This document shows positions 1-10,763 of a DNA stretch of 64,000 bases, piece after piece. Within the stretch, counting starts at the first letter, position 1; every line of letters begins with the position of its first letter. The position numbers and the translations under genes are program-made. The notes under the pieces are model-generated. The model saw only the letters and a program-made list of their open reading frames with translations, was not told the DNA's origin and made no database searches. Source of the stretch: Cephalotus follicularis (taxonomy: Eukaryota; Streptophyta; Magnoliopsida; Oxalidales; Cephalotaceae); NCBI GenBank assembly GCA_001972305.1, contig BDDD01000543.1, forward strand, positions 168,409-232,408, read 5' to 3'.

Positions 1-1187
1 TTCTTTAAATAATATCTTGCTCGTTTCTTGATAAAACATTAAATGGTTGAATATTTTGAAAACCTCAAGATGTCCTCTTTAACTGTTATGTTTTATGTAT
101 CTCGAAATTATGTCAAATTCTTGATGAGAATCAATGATTCATTTACTGCTCATGCCCTGTTTTCTTATGGAACCAGCCACTTTCAAAAATTCATAACGGA
201 TTCGATTCTCAACCAATTGTTATGATCTTGAGCTTTCTGAATTCTTAAAGATGTCTACTTTAATGTTTATGTTTTAAGTTTTCTCTGAAAATGCTTATTT
301 CTATATGAATTATCAGTTTTAGTAAAACTATACAAAACTATTTTATGAACTCATTTGAGTCAATAACTCAAATGAAGAGAAAGGTTTATGAATTATGAAA
401 GAAATGTTATGAAATGATTTTTATGAATGCTTTGAGCTGGTCACTCAAAGTAAATGATGAATGAACCGCCCTTGGATTACGATCCAAGGGGAATGGAGCA
501 AGATGCTCAATGTTAATGGAGCGAGATGCGCACAGACATGTATGTGATGTAAGGATAGTAGTCGGGGAGTGCACAATGCCCCGGTGAAGCGGTGTAAAGG
601 GTTCATTAAGGTTTTTATGACTTCTATGTTTATGAAATGTTCTAGTTACGAGTTTGTAATTAGAAAAGTGATATGGTTTATGAAATGTTCTAGGTATATG
701 TATTGACTAGAAAAATGTTATGATGAAATGTGTTTACTATAAAAACACCTTACTGAGCTATTTTGAGCTCATTCCTTTCAATGTTGTTTTCAAATAAAAT
801 GTTTTCAGGAAATGAATGAATGGAGATTACGAGCTTAGAGGAAGCTCTTAAGAAGGAGTTTTTGTGAAAGAAAGGCTATGCAATGATGTTTGCATAAATG
901 TTTTGATGTGTAATAAGAACAAGTTTTTTTGCTGTATGATATGTTTATGTAGAAGAATGATCCTGTGTAATGTAGACCAACGATATGGTTATGACATCTT
1001 TATATAAGATGATTATGTGTAAAGTTTGAATTTAAGATTATGTATGATGTTGCAAGACATGAGTTTATGATGTAGTGTACTTTTAGAGAATACTACCAAA
1101 GGATGTAACGTTTCACACCCAACGTAATGCAACCGATCCTCGGAGTTCACTTTGAGCTATTAGCGAGCTCGGGTCGGGATCGTTACA
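1..1187 (+). repeat. 3' part of a Ty3/gypsy-type LTR (family I)
   Basis: This stretch matches 43789-44751 block for block: the GTGCACAATGCCCCGGTG motif (about 570), the TTTTCAAATAAA...TTTTCAG block (about 790-810), the GAGCTTAGAGGAAGCTC block, and a shared terminus GAGCTCGGGTCGGGATCGTTACA. It ends with the canonical ...TTACA at 1187. No primer-binding site follows, so it is more likely a 3' or solo LTR than a 5' LTR. The LTR start lies left of the window. No coding capacity is supported; the short 60-aa frame at 43-225 is chance. Confidence 0.7.
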
Positions 1188-3049
1188 ATATATGACCTGC
1201 GTTGTTTCCTTAGACCTGGGCGGCTAGCATGCATTGTGTAGTGACCACTTGGCTTTGATTTTCGCCTTCCCAGCTCTAGCCATGAGTCGGCAAAAGGGTT
1301 GTCATTGGGCCTTTTGGGAGTTCCATTGAGATGTAATGGGCCAGTGTGCAACAGGGCATCGTCACACCTATATTGAGGGTGACCGGCTCTATAATATTTA
1401 TGTCTGTTATAGACTTAAAGTCCTGTCCAAGTGTAGGCAAATTGGAAACGGGGTTTCCGGGGAGCTCTGCTGATAGTCTTAGTGTGTTCATAGATTTATA
1501 GTTATCAAGGCTTTACCTAGGGTTGACATTGATCAAAACCCTAGGCCACGGTCAGAGCCGAGAATGACGAAGGATGCATGACACGTAAACCGATGACAAA
1601 ATAAAGTATCGGTTAACCAGATATCGACTGATAGATGTGGTTGTAAATTCCATGGACGCAGGGGATGATTAAGTATCATACCGGGGCTATTTTGATAGTC
1701 GGGGACTATTAGGATAGTCGTACCAGAACTGCGAGATGTATTGGGAAATTTATCGTCGTACAGGATTTCGGTGGGGCTTTTGGGTCCTACCTGATTTTGG
1801 AACCAGTTGATGTGTGTGGGACACATGTCATTTAGTGAGAGCTTAGCATCTGGGAGATGTTACTTTGCTAGTGAACATTTTATTTGCTCGACATATGTCA
1901 CTTTTTTAGAAGTGAGTCTAAGCATTGCCATAATAGAATATTCCGTGCAAAGGGTTGATTGTTTAACTAATAAGTACATTGGGTATTTATTGGGAGAGGG
2001 AGCTTAAGGGTCTTAATAGCATATTGGGCCATGGATCCATATCTCTTACTGGGCTGAGCTTATCCCTTTAAAATGGCTAAGTTTGGGCCAGCCCAAAATG
2101 CATCCTACATAGCCTACTATTGTTTACTTATTCAATGGTGTGTTTAACACACATCTAATGGAAAGGCTTGGCTCTTATTTGCTTGAAGGAAGGGCTGGGT
2201 TTGTGGTGTTAAAGGGAGAGATACATGATGAGTCATTAAGGCTATTGATAAGCATAAAAGATATTTTCTTAGTCTAGTCTCCTATAACACAAGACAATAT
2301 ATATTTAGAGGAACTTGTCAAGAATATTTCATTATTCTCTCCTCTCAACCCCGGTGCCAAATCTCTCTCTTATTCTCTTCTTCTAGCTATCCTTTGCCCA
2401 TAATTAGAGGACACATATTGAGCTTCAAGCTCTTGAAGAGAGAAGAACAAAACAATCCTCTCACCCTCCTTTATCACTATAGGTGGAGATTGTCTACATC
2501 TTGTACTCAATCTTTATTTATGGTGAAAGTTAGTTTAGGCTTAAACACAAAAGGCTTCCTACCTTCACATATCTTCGTAGCTGTGACTTGTTGAAGATCT
2601 TTGGAGAAGTTTTGAAGCTTGGATCATAGGGTTGAGGGAGCTCATCAAGGAAGGAGAGGAAGACCTAGGTAATGACATCTAAACATCCTCCTATCTTCTT
2701 TTTTGTTCTTTATCGCTTCGAGTTCAACCTAGGGTTTCCAAACAGTAGCTGAACCCTAGTGTTTCCTTAAGGAAACCCTAGACAACCCTAAGGGTTTTGC
2801 TAGTTATGTTCATGGGTTGGTGAAGTTGAGCTAGGGTTTTGGTGTGCAAACCCTAGCTCAATTCTTTGAGAGGCCGAATCTAGGGTTTGTAAAACCCTAG
2901 CTCAAACCCGTGCCTCGTCTTTGCTTGGATGGTTTAATTGGTTCAATTGAAAGTTACATTAGAGATCCTTGGACAAATTGGGATAATTATGGACATAGGA
3001 TTTTAGGATGTCACATTGTTTGGTGACTAGTGGATGAAAAATTTTAAAA
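1188..3049. other. unassigned non-coding sequence, LTR-like in places
   Basis: No gene is supported here; only short frames of 97 residues or fewer occur and none resembles a known family. From about 2000 on, the composition resembles the upstream half of a plant LTR: several GGGCC/GGCC words (2028, 2092), a possible TATA region near 2300 (CAATATATATTTAG), a pyrimidine-rich stretch at about 2340-2395, and a possible splice-donor-like AGGTAATG near 2669. I cannot find clear LTR termini, so this is only a suggestion. 1188-2000 shows nothing I recognise. Confidence 0.35.
2725..2905. repeat. cluster of telo-box motifs (AAACCCTA / TAGGGTTT)
   Basis: About eight copies of AACCCTA or its complement TAGGGTT lie within some 180 bases, in both orientations (around 2731, 2753, 2777, 2790, 2832, 2850, 2881, 2893). 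They are not in head-to-tail array, so this is not an interstitial telomere. In plants such telo-boxes are known in promoters and 5' leaders of growth-related genes. Here no downstream gene is visible. Confidence 0.6.
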
Positions 3050-3400
3050 CGTAACCCTAAATTCATAATTGGGCCAATGCCAATTGAGCCAATTCAACAT
3101 CCTCCCTGTGTACAAAACTATCATCTAGTCTCTCAGCTGCTTCTGCACATCTAGATGTTCTAGCAGCTATGGCTTGACCTGATGCAGCCACTTGGCGCTG
3201 TAGCAGTTCATTCATCTGCGCCATAGTGGCATACATCTCCCTTAAGAAATCCCTTGGCTCCTCTTGAGCAAGTGCAACAAATCCTGTATCTGGTGCATAT
3301 TACCCTCCTCTGGTTCTTGCATACCCCTATTAGCGCTAGTCCGTCTAGTCGACGGGCCACCTTTAGCTCTTCTTGCAGTTCCTCCACGTCAGCCTTCCAT
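3050..3400 (-). pseudogene. Element G: gag N-terminal remnant (Ty3/gypsy fossil)
   Basis: Read on the minus strand from an ATG ending at 3400, the translation begins MEG and continues with basic GGTARRAKG-like residues, an RTSANRGMQEPEE-like stretch and Gln/Met-rich residues. This resembles the gag starts of elements D and A (RTRHTRANRDAEEQEE in A). It lies about 140 bases downstream (minus sense) of a primer-binding site and LTR end, the expected place for gag. Only the first part of gag is present; the fossil is broken and pol is absent from the window. The assignment rests on position as much as on similarity. Confidence 0.55.
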
Positions 3401-3542
3401 ATTTACCTTATATAAGAGAAAAGGGTTAGATATCCACTCATCTTAACCATAATTCAAAAATAACTGCACCATAAACAGTCTTATCAATAACAATAAATTC
3501 CAATAGCAAAGGATCCTATCCTGGCATAGCTAACATAGAGTG

Positions 3543-3554
3543 GCTCTGATACCA
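3543..3554 (-). other. Element G primer-binding site (initiator tRNA-Met type)
   Basis: The plus strand reads GCTCTGATACCA, the complement of TGGTATCAGAGC, the usual plant initiator tRNA-Met primer site. It sits six bases from the LTR terminus TGTCATGCC at 3561, which fixes element G as minus-strand. Confidence 0.85.
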
Positions 3555-4154
3555 CTGAACTGTCATGCCTCAAACCATGGAAGAAACCCATGGCCTGACA
3601 CGTGACAACCCATCCATCAATCCATATGTATAATCATATCATAATATCCAAAATACGTTATAATTTAAAACTTTAATACAGAAAACCGCATGCAGAGACA
3701 ACCATTCAAAATCTTACGTGCATAAACCCAAAATAATACATCATATTCCATATATGTATGTAGCACTACCAAAAGCCGGCAGGTCAATACAACTAGAACA
3801 TAAAATGTCTTATACATCAATCTTATAAATTTTGAGTGTCATATAAGGTAGATAATAACAATAGGAACTGCCACTAGAATCCTACTTTGCAACCCATCCT
3901 ATCTCACTTCGAAGCATCCTCTACACCCGATCCTAGATGTTGTGCCCATTTTGAGAATGGGTCAGCCAAACACAGCTATGTAGGCAATAGTATATGCAAC
4001 GAAGTGAGCTGTTATATACAAGAATATGTATGGCATGTGAAATGTATGAATACCAATTGTGGACAATGTTGGTATGTCAACCGTCCCTAAGCGGTGGCAG
4101 ACATAACGAGTCATAATAATAGAACTTACCATCCACACACCCTAAGTCTACATA

Positions 4155-4310
4155 CATTCCATATATCAACCATAACAATACCATTCCATAACCATAACCG
4201 TACCGTTCCCTAACCATAACCAAACCGTTCCATAACAATAACTGTACCGTTTCATAACAATAACTGTACCGTTCCATAATCATCGTTCCATAACCATACA
4301 TGAGTACAAA
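4155..4310. repeat. degenerate short tandem repeat in element G LTR
   Basis: Units of roughly 20-24 bases around CCATAACCATAACCGTACCG recur about six times with substitutions, giving alternating CCATAAC and GTACCGTT words. It lies in the terminal half of the LTR and has no coding content. Confidence 0.6.
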
Positions 4311-4520
4311 CAATCCCTAAATCAAGGTACCACTCTGCCTCTTCGGCCTGAGATAATACATTCACTGTCCATACACCCTTTGTATCATAGCCTTGTGGCA
4401 TCGAGATAACATTGACCACATCAACCCTTCCTTAACGCTAGTCCCCTTAGTTCCTTCACCCTCCCTTAGCCTTTAATTCCTTAACCCTCCCTTAATGCTA
4501 GTCCCGTTAGGGACGCAGGT

Positions 4521-5752
4521 GTTACACGATGATTGTATATGACCTAACATGATATAAGTAGATCAAACCCTTGGACGCAAGCACAAGTGCACTATGGTTA
4601 GGTTTTTTAGCATTTTTGTAATGTTTTGATATTTCTCATACTTTAATCACTTTAAATATTTGATTCAATAGTGTTTACAACCTTCCCATGCATGAAATAT
4701 ATATTTTTGATTTAAATGTCATTGATTGAAGGGTTAGATCTCTTGAAGCATGAAAACTTGTTAAAATCACACTTTTTGTCACCTTTTGCATGATAATTAT
4801 GTATCGATTAAATACCCTTTCTTTTGACCATTGTCACGTGGTATATACATGTTTAACATGTGAATGAGTATACAAACGAATTAAATTAATTGGATGGCAT
4901 GAAAGATTGAGCATAAAACCTAGGACTCCAGCATCACCCATAGCGTTGCCTAGGATTTTTGAGAAACTTTCATTTTTTTATATGTGTAATGCTCGATTCT
5001 TCTTGTTTGATAACTGTAATATGTTTCTAAAATGCTTTGGATATATCAATAGCCAGTAATTAATTTAGATAGCTAATTTTAACGTAAAATACAAGAACCC
5101 TAGTTTTCATGCAAAAATGTAATTTCCACATGTTTTTTATCTCTATAAATTACACAGCACTAGCTTTTGATTTATGTTTATAAATGTGTATAATATATAT
5201 TCGATACTTGGAATCATTGAATTGATTGAATAATTTAATGGAAACTGAAACCATAGTTTACATGCATAGTAACACCATTTTTAGGGTTTTAACACGAATT
5301 TTGATTTCTTTTACTTGATTGTTTGTTTGTCTAATGTGTGATATTTTGATGTATACGATCTATATATAACACGTATATTTAATTTTTAAACAATTGTTTG
5401 AATAAATGATCATCATGCATTTAAATGGGAATTGTAATGTATATACATGGTTGTTTGCATGCATACAATGCCTCTTTGGACTTGTGGTTTGTTTTCATTT
5501 GTGTATATATTGTACAACCCTGTGTTTGAGTTTTTCGTGTGTGCCAAGACTAGTGGATTCAAAGGTATATGCATTTTCACAACTTCTCTATTACTTTATT
5601 ATGTGCATGTGTATGCATATGTTTAAATCATGTTTAACTATTTTAATGGTTTAATATATCTCGATGTGTGTGATATGAACTGTCGATGCATGCCTATGAG
5701 CATTTTAGATTAATTATATATGTTAAATCTTGACATGGATAGATCGTGTAAC
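4521..5752. other. AT-rich block bounded by a 10-bp inverted repeat
   Basis: GTTACACGAT at 4521-4530 is matched by its exact complement ATCGTGTAAC at 5743-5752. Between them is very AT-rich DNA with no credible gene; an 82-aa frame at 5406-5654 looks like chance. The repeat could mark a small TIR element. It could also be coincidence, because LTRs often begin TGTAAC and end GTTACA, so these may be two LTR termini facing each other. No target duplication is evident. Confidence 0.3.
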
Positions 5753-6239
5753 GCCAAGGTTTGGCTTAGGTGAGATAGGGTGCCTATCACCTTTTTTACT
5801 CATACCGTAATTTCGAACCTCACTTTGGATAAAAAATCGATATGCCTCAATGTCCCTCAATATGTCCATTAGAATATCAAAAGTGGGGTGTCCCTCAATC
5901 TATATATAAATATATATTCAAAATTCAGTCCTGCTAGGGCTCAAGTTACGACATAACTCCTTTTCTGTCTCTACAGTGGAAACAACCATGCCACGTGCAT
6001 ATCCCTTTGTATGCCTTATGTTGGAGGTTTACAAAACCAGTGGTTGAGGATGACTCAGGTCTACTCTCCCATAGTGAAGTACCTTTCTCTAAAATTAAAT
6101 AGGTTTATGTATCCTTTATTCATTTCGAACCAATACAACACTAAGTGTCGTGGGGCTAACAGCAAAATACATAACAATTCCTCACATTATTGGGTTTCGT
6201 AAGGAGATGTGGTGAAGCAAGGTACGTTTTCAGCTTATC
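5753..6239. other. unassigned sequence next to RT fragment
   Basis: No gene or clear repeat is recognised. The segment starts close to TGTAACGCC (5747), an LTR-like start word, and contains TCTCTACAGTGG near 5970. It may be LTR-derived, but no partner end was found. Confidence 0.25.
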
Positions 6240-6895
6240 AAACACCTTCTGACACTACTTGGTCCCTTGAAAATGTTTTATGCTCGTGAAAGTCTTGAAG
6301 AATGGGAGGCACTTCTCAACTAATTTTGACATGAACCAGCATATCTTTGTAATATGACCAATGAGCCTTTCAACTTCTTTGATTGATCGAGGAGGGAACC
6401 ATGCAGACAATGGCTTGATTCTTTTTTGGGTTAGCATCGAATCATTAGTAGCTTGCCATGAAGCCGAGGAATTTCCCAGATGTTGTTACTCTGAATGCAC
6501 ACTTCGCAGGACTAAGCTTATCTGATACATCCTTAGGATGTGAAAAGTTTCGAGGAGGTCATACACATGGTGATAGGATTTTTTTGCTCTTTACCAGTAT
6601 GTTATCTAAGTAAACGTCTATGTTTCGGCCGATCTGACCTTTGAAGAGCTTTTTAACTAGCCTTTGGTATGTGGCTCTGACATTTTTAATCTGAAGGACA
6701 TGACATGAAAACTACATATCTCCTAAGCACCTATGAATGAATTCTTCGGAATGTCAGGCTCATGCATCCTTATTTGTTTATACCCCGGGAATGCGTCCAT
6801 AAAACTAAGCAACTCATGCCCGGAGATGGCATCAATAAGAAGTTCAATTCTCAATAGTGGGTAGCAATCTTTTTGACATGCCTTATTCAAAATAT
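6240..6895 (-). pseudogene. Tat/Ogre-type Ty3/gypsy reverse transcriptase fragment (fossil)
   Basis: Minus-strand translation gives pieces of the palm and thumb of a retrotransposon reverse transcriptase: a GRNIDVY...ILVKSKK-like stretch around the catalytic region (about 6600-6640), LSPAKCAF and SGKFLGFM (about 6455-6520), then SIKEVERLIGHI and KCLPFFK (about 6285-6390). The KEVERL...KCLPFFK pattern is typical of the non-chromovirus Tat/Ogre branch and differs from the chromovirus pols elsewhere here ([16 protein letters not shown]). No LTRs, gag or integrase of this lineage are seen. It is a broken, probably old fragment lodged in the element G LTR. Confidence 0.7.
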
Positions 6896-7412
6896 CCTTT
6901 AATTCCCTAACCCCCCCTTAATGCTTATCCTTTTAGGTTCCAGCCTTTACTTGATACAATGGAATACGTCAATCCAAAATGCGGTGTCTCTCCATAGGTT
7001 CACCCCTAAAGTGGTTCCCAAAGGTCCTTACAACTTTTGTAATGTGTGGTCAATACTCCAAATCTCCATGATGGGTGGAGATTAGAATTAGTTATCTCGT
7101 CAAAACCCTTTTTATATCATTTATGTAATGCTAGTACTCAAAGGCTCTAGCCTCTAATGGTATTCTCTTAGGTCCAACCATACCATACCATACCATAACC
7201 CTATCTCGGTCCCTATCGAAGTTCATAAAACTATTTATGGAAACCTTTGTTGAAATCCATTGAAGATTGATTTGAAAATCAAATGTGTTTAAAATGAGGT
7301 TCCCATAGGTTACAGGGCTTTAAGGAGGCTTCCTATGGATCCCATTTGGGTATACAGAGTTTTGGAATTGAAAAGGGGTTGAAAACACATCATTTCGTAT
7401 AAAAACAGGGCA

Positions 7413-7640
7413 CTAAGCACCGCCAGTTTTGTGCAAGGAATCGATGGTTAAGGGATTACCCCTTAAGCGAAGACAGGTACATGAAGCATCGACCATTTGG
7501 CAACACATAAAGCATCGACCTTATAACCAAAAGCGTCGACAATTTTCCCATTTCCTTAAGCGTTGACGATTGCACGAGGCATCGACAGTTCATCTCTTTA
7601 GCAAAGCGCCGACACTTTGACCAAAAGCGTCGATGGTTTG
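7413..7640 (-). repeat. GTCGAC-unit cluster, G LTR
   Basis: About eight to nine degenerate units of the GTCGACGCTT dialect (seen on plus as AAGCGTCGAC and AAGCATCGACC) are spaced about 20-30 bases apart. Variation is concentrated at the CpG of the core (GCATCGAC, GCGTTGAC, GCGCCGAC), as expected from deamination of methylated cytosine. Confidence 0.75.
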
Positions 7641-8183
7641 CAACCTTAGTAGAACGTCAAAAACGACTGTTAAGAGTTTACAACAATCCATAACCATTTC
7701 AATCAGTTTAAAACCTGATCCAAAGGAAGCTATAAGCTCTAATAGTTGATTACAGCTTGAAAACAACTGTAAACCCTTAGATCCATAATCGAGAGAGAGA
7801 AGAGATTAGTCCTATAAACCTAAAACTCTCAATTCTCTCTCTGATTTCCATTTTAATCCATTATTAACCATACCATTTTCCTTAACTCATTCATCTAACC
7901 CTTATCTATCAAACCATACCCACACCATCATGCGATTTAGCTCTATATGCAAGTTCAAAACATATATTTAGAACCTACCTCGATAACTATTGAGCTGCAA
8001 ATCTGGAAGGATTTGCTATTGAAACCTTGATATGATCCTTCCTTCAAGCTCTAAACTCTACCACTAATCCAATGGCTCATTCCTTGCTTGATTCTGACCT
8101 CTATCTCTCTAATTCCCTCTCTCACAATCTCTCTCAAGAATATGGAATGAGAAAATGGAATGAGAATAGAAGAGTCAGCTTGA

Positions 8184-8195
8184 CTATATATAGGC
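8184..8195 (-). promoter_or_regulatory. Probable TATA box of element G LTR
   Basis: On the minus strand GCCTATATATAG lies about 190 bases inside the LTR start. It is followed by a purine/pyrimidine-rich leader with GAGAGAGATTGTGAGAGAG, the usual layout of a plant LTR promoter. Confidence 0.55.
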
Positions 8196-8381
8196 TTCCT
8201 TGGGTGAAAGAAAAACCCAAATTTTCACCCTAGGTTCTATTGAACCTCCATAACCTATAAACATCCATAAAAAGGAGAACACCATAGTATATTACACCAT
8301 CCATACCATCCATAAATACTATAGGGTACGATACCATATATGAATACATGAAATTCCATACATCAAAACTCGGGGCTTACA

Positions 8382-8431
8382 GTTAGGGTAGTGAGACAGT
8401 CCTCTAGGCCCAAAGGAAAGGGCAAGTCTAC
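8382..8431. other. 50-bp sliver between elements G and D
   Basis: This short unique stretch separates the G LTR terminus (8381) from the D 5' LTR start (8432). Its last five bases TCTAC are the left target duplication of D, matched by TCTAT at 34432-34436. It therefore belongs to the same target as 34432 onward, which is a Ty1/copia remnant. Confidence 0.5.
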
Positions 8432-8803
8432 TGTAATGCCCCTTAATATTGTACAAAAGTATTACATATATTGGGCCTTGAGAACTTTCACCTTCATTTG
8501 GGCCGAACATGCACAGTAAAATAAGGCTTGATTTATGATGATAATGATTGGACTCAAAAGAGAATAGGAAAAGGAATTTGAGCTTGGGCCGGCCTGCATC
8601 AGGGGAAAGTCTTAGGCAATTGTTATGGATCTTTCTCCATGCCATTATAAAAGAGGGAGATGCCGGGAGACGCAGTTTCAGAAGTTCTTCCTCATTCTCG
8701 TTCTAGACAAGTCGAGAGAAAGGGGAGTATGTGGAGAATGGGGCTAGATGTTGGAGAAAGGGAGAAAGAAGACAAAGAGATGAGCTTTCTCGAGAGAGTT
8801 CGA
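8432..8803 (+). repeat. Element D 5' LTR, first block
   Basis: It begins TGTAATGCCCCTTAAT, like TGTAGTGCCCCTTAAT at 63463 (element A). It contains the GGGCC words and GATTGG...TTGGGCC layout of the A LTR and ends where element F begins. The last five bases TTCGA are the F target duplication. Confidence 0.75.
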
Positions 8804-9334
8804 TGTCACACCCCGTTATTCAGTTACATTAGACAACATATGAGGTGATATCAGGAATAAGTAAATAATCCAACATTCTCATTCAACAAAACAAAATAAT
8901 AAGCGGAACCATTCATATCTGGATTATAAAATACAAGTCATCCGCACGCAGTCCATACTACGTGCAGGTACAATCCAACAAATTATCCTTATACATAAGG
9001 AAGTACAACAGTAACGGAGGTATGAACCGTTCATTACAATACAGTACATCATAAAAATAACAACCTTAAGATAGAAAGAAGCTCTCCAAAGCTTTAGCAG
9101 CCCCACCCATACGTCTTCGCTTAATATGAAATTGTAGGGGTTAGCCGTTGTCCTCACTTGGCTAAGTAGGAAGATAAAGCATGCAATTGATTCTATAAAT
9201 GTAAATATGCATGATAGTTTAAAAGAATGACAATTAAATATCAGTATCAATAAGTACAACCTATCATATCAAGGATAATTGCAACCACAAACACTTCAAT
9301 CGATCAGTTTACGCATTTCTACACCTAGTGTTCT

Positions 9335-9477
9335 AAAGTGTCGACAGTTACTACGTAAGCGTCGACGGTTAACTACTAGGCGTCGATAGTACACAACTTA
9401 AGCGTCGACATTCTAAGCCTCAATATGCCATTCTTACACTAAAGCGTCGACAGTTAATATGTAAGCGTCGGCGCTTC
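9335..9477 (-). repeat. GTCGAC-unit cluster 2, F 3' LTR
   Basis: There are about six units of the form AAGCGTCGACAGTT, with exact GTCGAC in most, spaced about 20-30 bases. On the element strand they read AACTGTCGACGCTT. It lies about 1.25-1.39 kb from the LTR start in element orientation. Confidence 0.8.
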
Positions 9478-10396
9478 TGGCATTCATACGAATTCCAGGA
9501 CCAATTTCAAAACAGGGGAATACACATAATCAACCCAATTCAGTTCATTTCTACATGCAATCAAGTATTGACCATCACAACATATTATACATGTCATAGG
9601 TTCAAAAACATGTCAAAATCCCCTACCTCAATTGCTATCCCAAAGCCAAATTGGATTGGCCTTTCAGTTGTGTCCAAGTTCTTCACTTCCGGTTTAATTT
9701 CCCAAAATTGCAGTAATTAGCCTGAACAATCGCATGTTTACAGGTCTATAAATCAATACCAGTAAGTTTATTCAGTTATCTATTCAGCTAACATTAAAGA
9801 ATCGAACCAGAAGTTATAATCAACTCCTAAGTGTCCTTTCTTTTGAACAACATAGCCATCTTGGCTTACCTCCATATTTAACCCCTTTTGTTACCATTCA
9901 AAATTTAACATCATGGATAGTAGGTATGCAAGCAGTATCTGCTCCTATTAGCCTACAATTTCAACCATAATCCAAGATTTAGAAGCTTACCAGGGTTCAA
10001 GCTTCAATTTCGTTTCTTTCAGCTCCAATCCTTCGACATGCAAGCCTTCACAATTGTCCAGCAATTCTCCTCCTCCTCAATGTTTTTTAACTCCTAAATA
10101 GTTCAGGTATCAGCTGATATAAGTGCTCAGTCCGTGTCTTCCATTCCAACAATTGGTTTAAACTTTAATGCCACTTTCTCTCTCCCTCATGCATGCATCC
10201 TCTCTTTTGTTCTTTCTCTTAATTTTTACAGGTGTGCAGGTGAAATGAGACATGCAAGGCTCTTAGTCTGGCATCAACAACAGATGGCAACGCCTCCTTT
10301 GCATGGCCAACACGTCTATGGACACATGCCAATGTTCCCATCATTTAAACTCTACCATTTCCTTCCAACTGTCACTTATCTTTGCGCCAGAACAAG

Positions 10397-10575
10397 ACTA
10401 AAGCGTCACTGGTTTAATCGTGGGCGTCGATACTTATACGCCTCTAAGTGTCGATGCTGGGCGTTGAAAGGTCGACGGTTGGCGCCTTATTTCAGTCTTC
10501 AACTGTGCGTATTGTGCACGTGTCAGGGCTTAAAGCGTCAACGGTGTGACTTTAGGCGTCGGCGGTTTAACACCA
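10397..10575 (-). repeat. GTCGAC-unit cluster 1, F 3' LTR
   Basis: There are about six degenerate units (GCGTCACTGG, GCGTCGATAC, GTGTCGATGC, GGTCGACGGT, GCGTCAACGG, GCGTCGGCGG). Cluster start is about 150 bases from the LTR start in element orientation. Confidence 0.75.
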
Positions 10576-10722
10576 GAAATTATTTCTTTATTTTTTTTTT
10601 CCATTTAAGAATTTATTCCAATTCCTTCTATTCAAGTGATAACCCAACATATAATTTCAATAATTGTATATTTTAATCATCGTAGGTTACAAAATACATG
10701 AATTGAAATTGTGATCATTACA

Positions 10723-10737
10723 TTCCCCCTTCCTTAA
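10723..10737 (-). other. Element F polypurine tract
   Basis: On the minus strand TTAAGGAAGGGGGAA directly abuts the 3' LTR start TGTAATG. This is the plus-strand priming site expected for LTR elements. It matches in position and type the AAGGAGGGGGGAA tract of element C. Confidence 0.85.
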
Positions 10738-10763
10738 AGAAAATTCATTCTCGAATTTAGCCC

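Larger units (their letters stand above)
3561..8381 (-). repeat. Element G 5' LTR, interrupted
   Basis: On the minus strand the LTR would start TGTAAGCCCCGAG at 8381 and end GGCATGACA at 3561, next to the primer site. Features in order (minus) are a TATA box at 8184-8195, a CT/GA-rich leader, a GTCGAC-unit cluster at 7413-7640, and a terminal part related to the end of the A LTR (an inverted copy of CCCATTCTCTGAATGGG at about 3945-3965). The stretch 4521-6893 is foreign. A related block (TTTAATTCC...TTAATGCT) occurs on both sides of it, at about 4475-4515 and 6897-6930. Without the insert the LTR would be about 2.4 kb, like its relatives. The alternative is a shorter LTR of 3561-4526 beginning TGTAACACCTGCG. 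Confidence 0.5.
8804..10722 (-). repeat. Element F 3' LTR (1919 bp)
   Basis: It aligns with 15455-17969 along its length but is about 600 bases shorter. On the minus strand it begins TGTAATGATC and ends GGGTGTGACA. It holds two GTCGAC-unit clusters. Confidence 0.9.

Noticed and set aside
2725-2905. interstitial telomere
   Set aside because: Telomere-like words are scattered and in both orientations, not tandem TTTAGGG repeats.
3543-3554. tRNA gene fragments at TGGTATCAGAGC sites (also 15440, 31182, 43714, 47717, 50000)
   Set aside because: Each is an 11-12 base primer-binding site next to an LTR end; no tRNA body or cloverleaf surrounds it.
5406-5654. 82-codon hydrophobic, Cys-rich frame
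   Set aside because: It sits in AT-rich DNA with no family resemblance and no gene context; expected by chance.
8660-8848. 62-codon frame with an RQVERKGSMWRMG-like stretch
   Set aside because: It crosses the junction of the D LTR and element F, so it cannot be a native gene.
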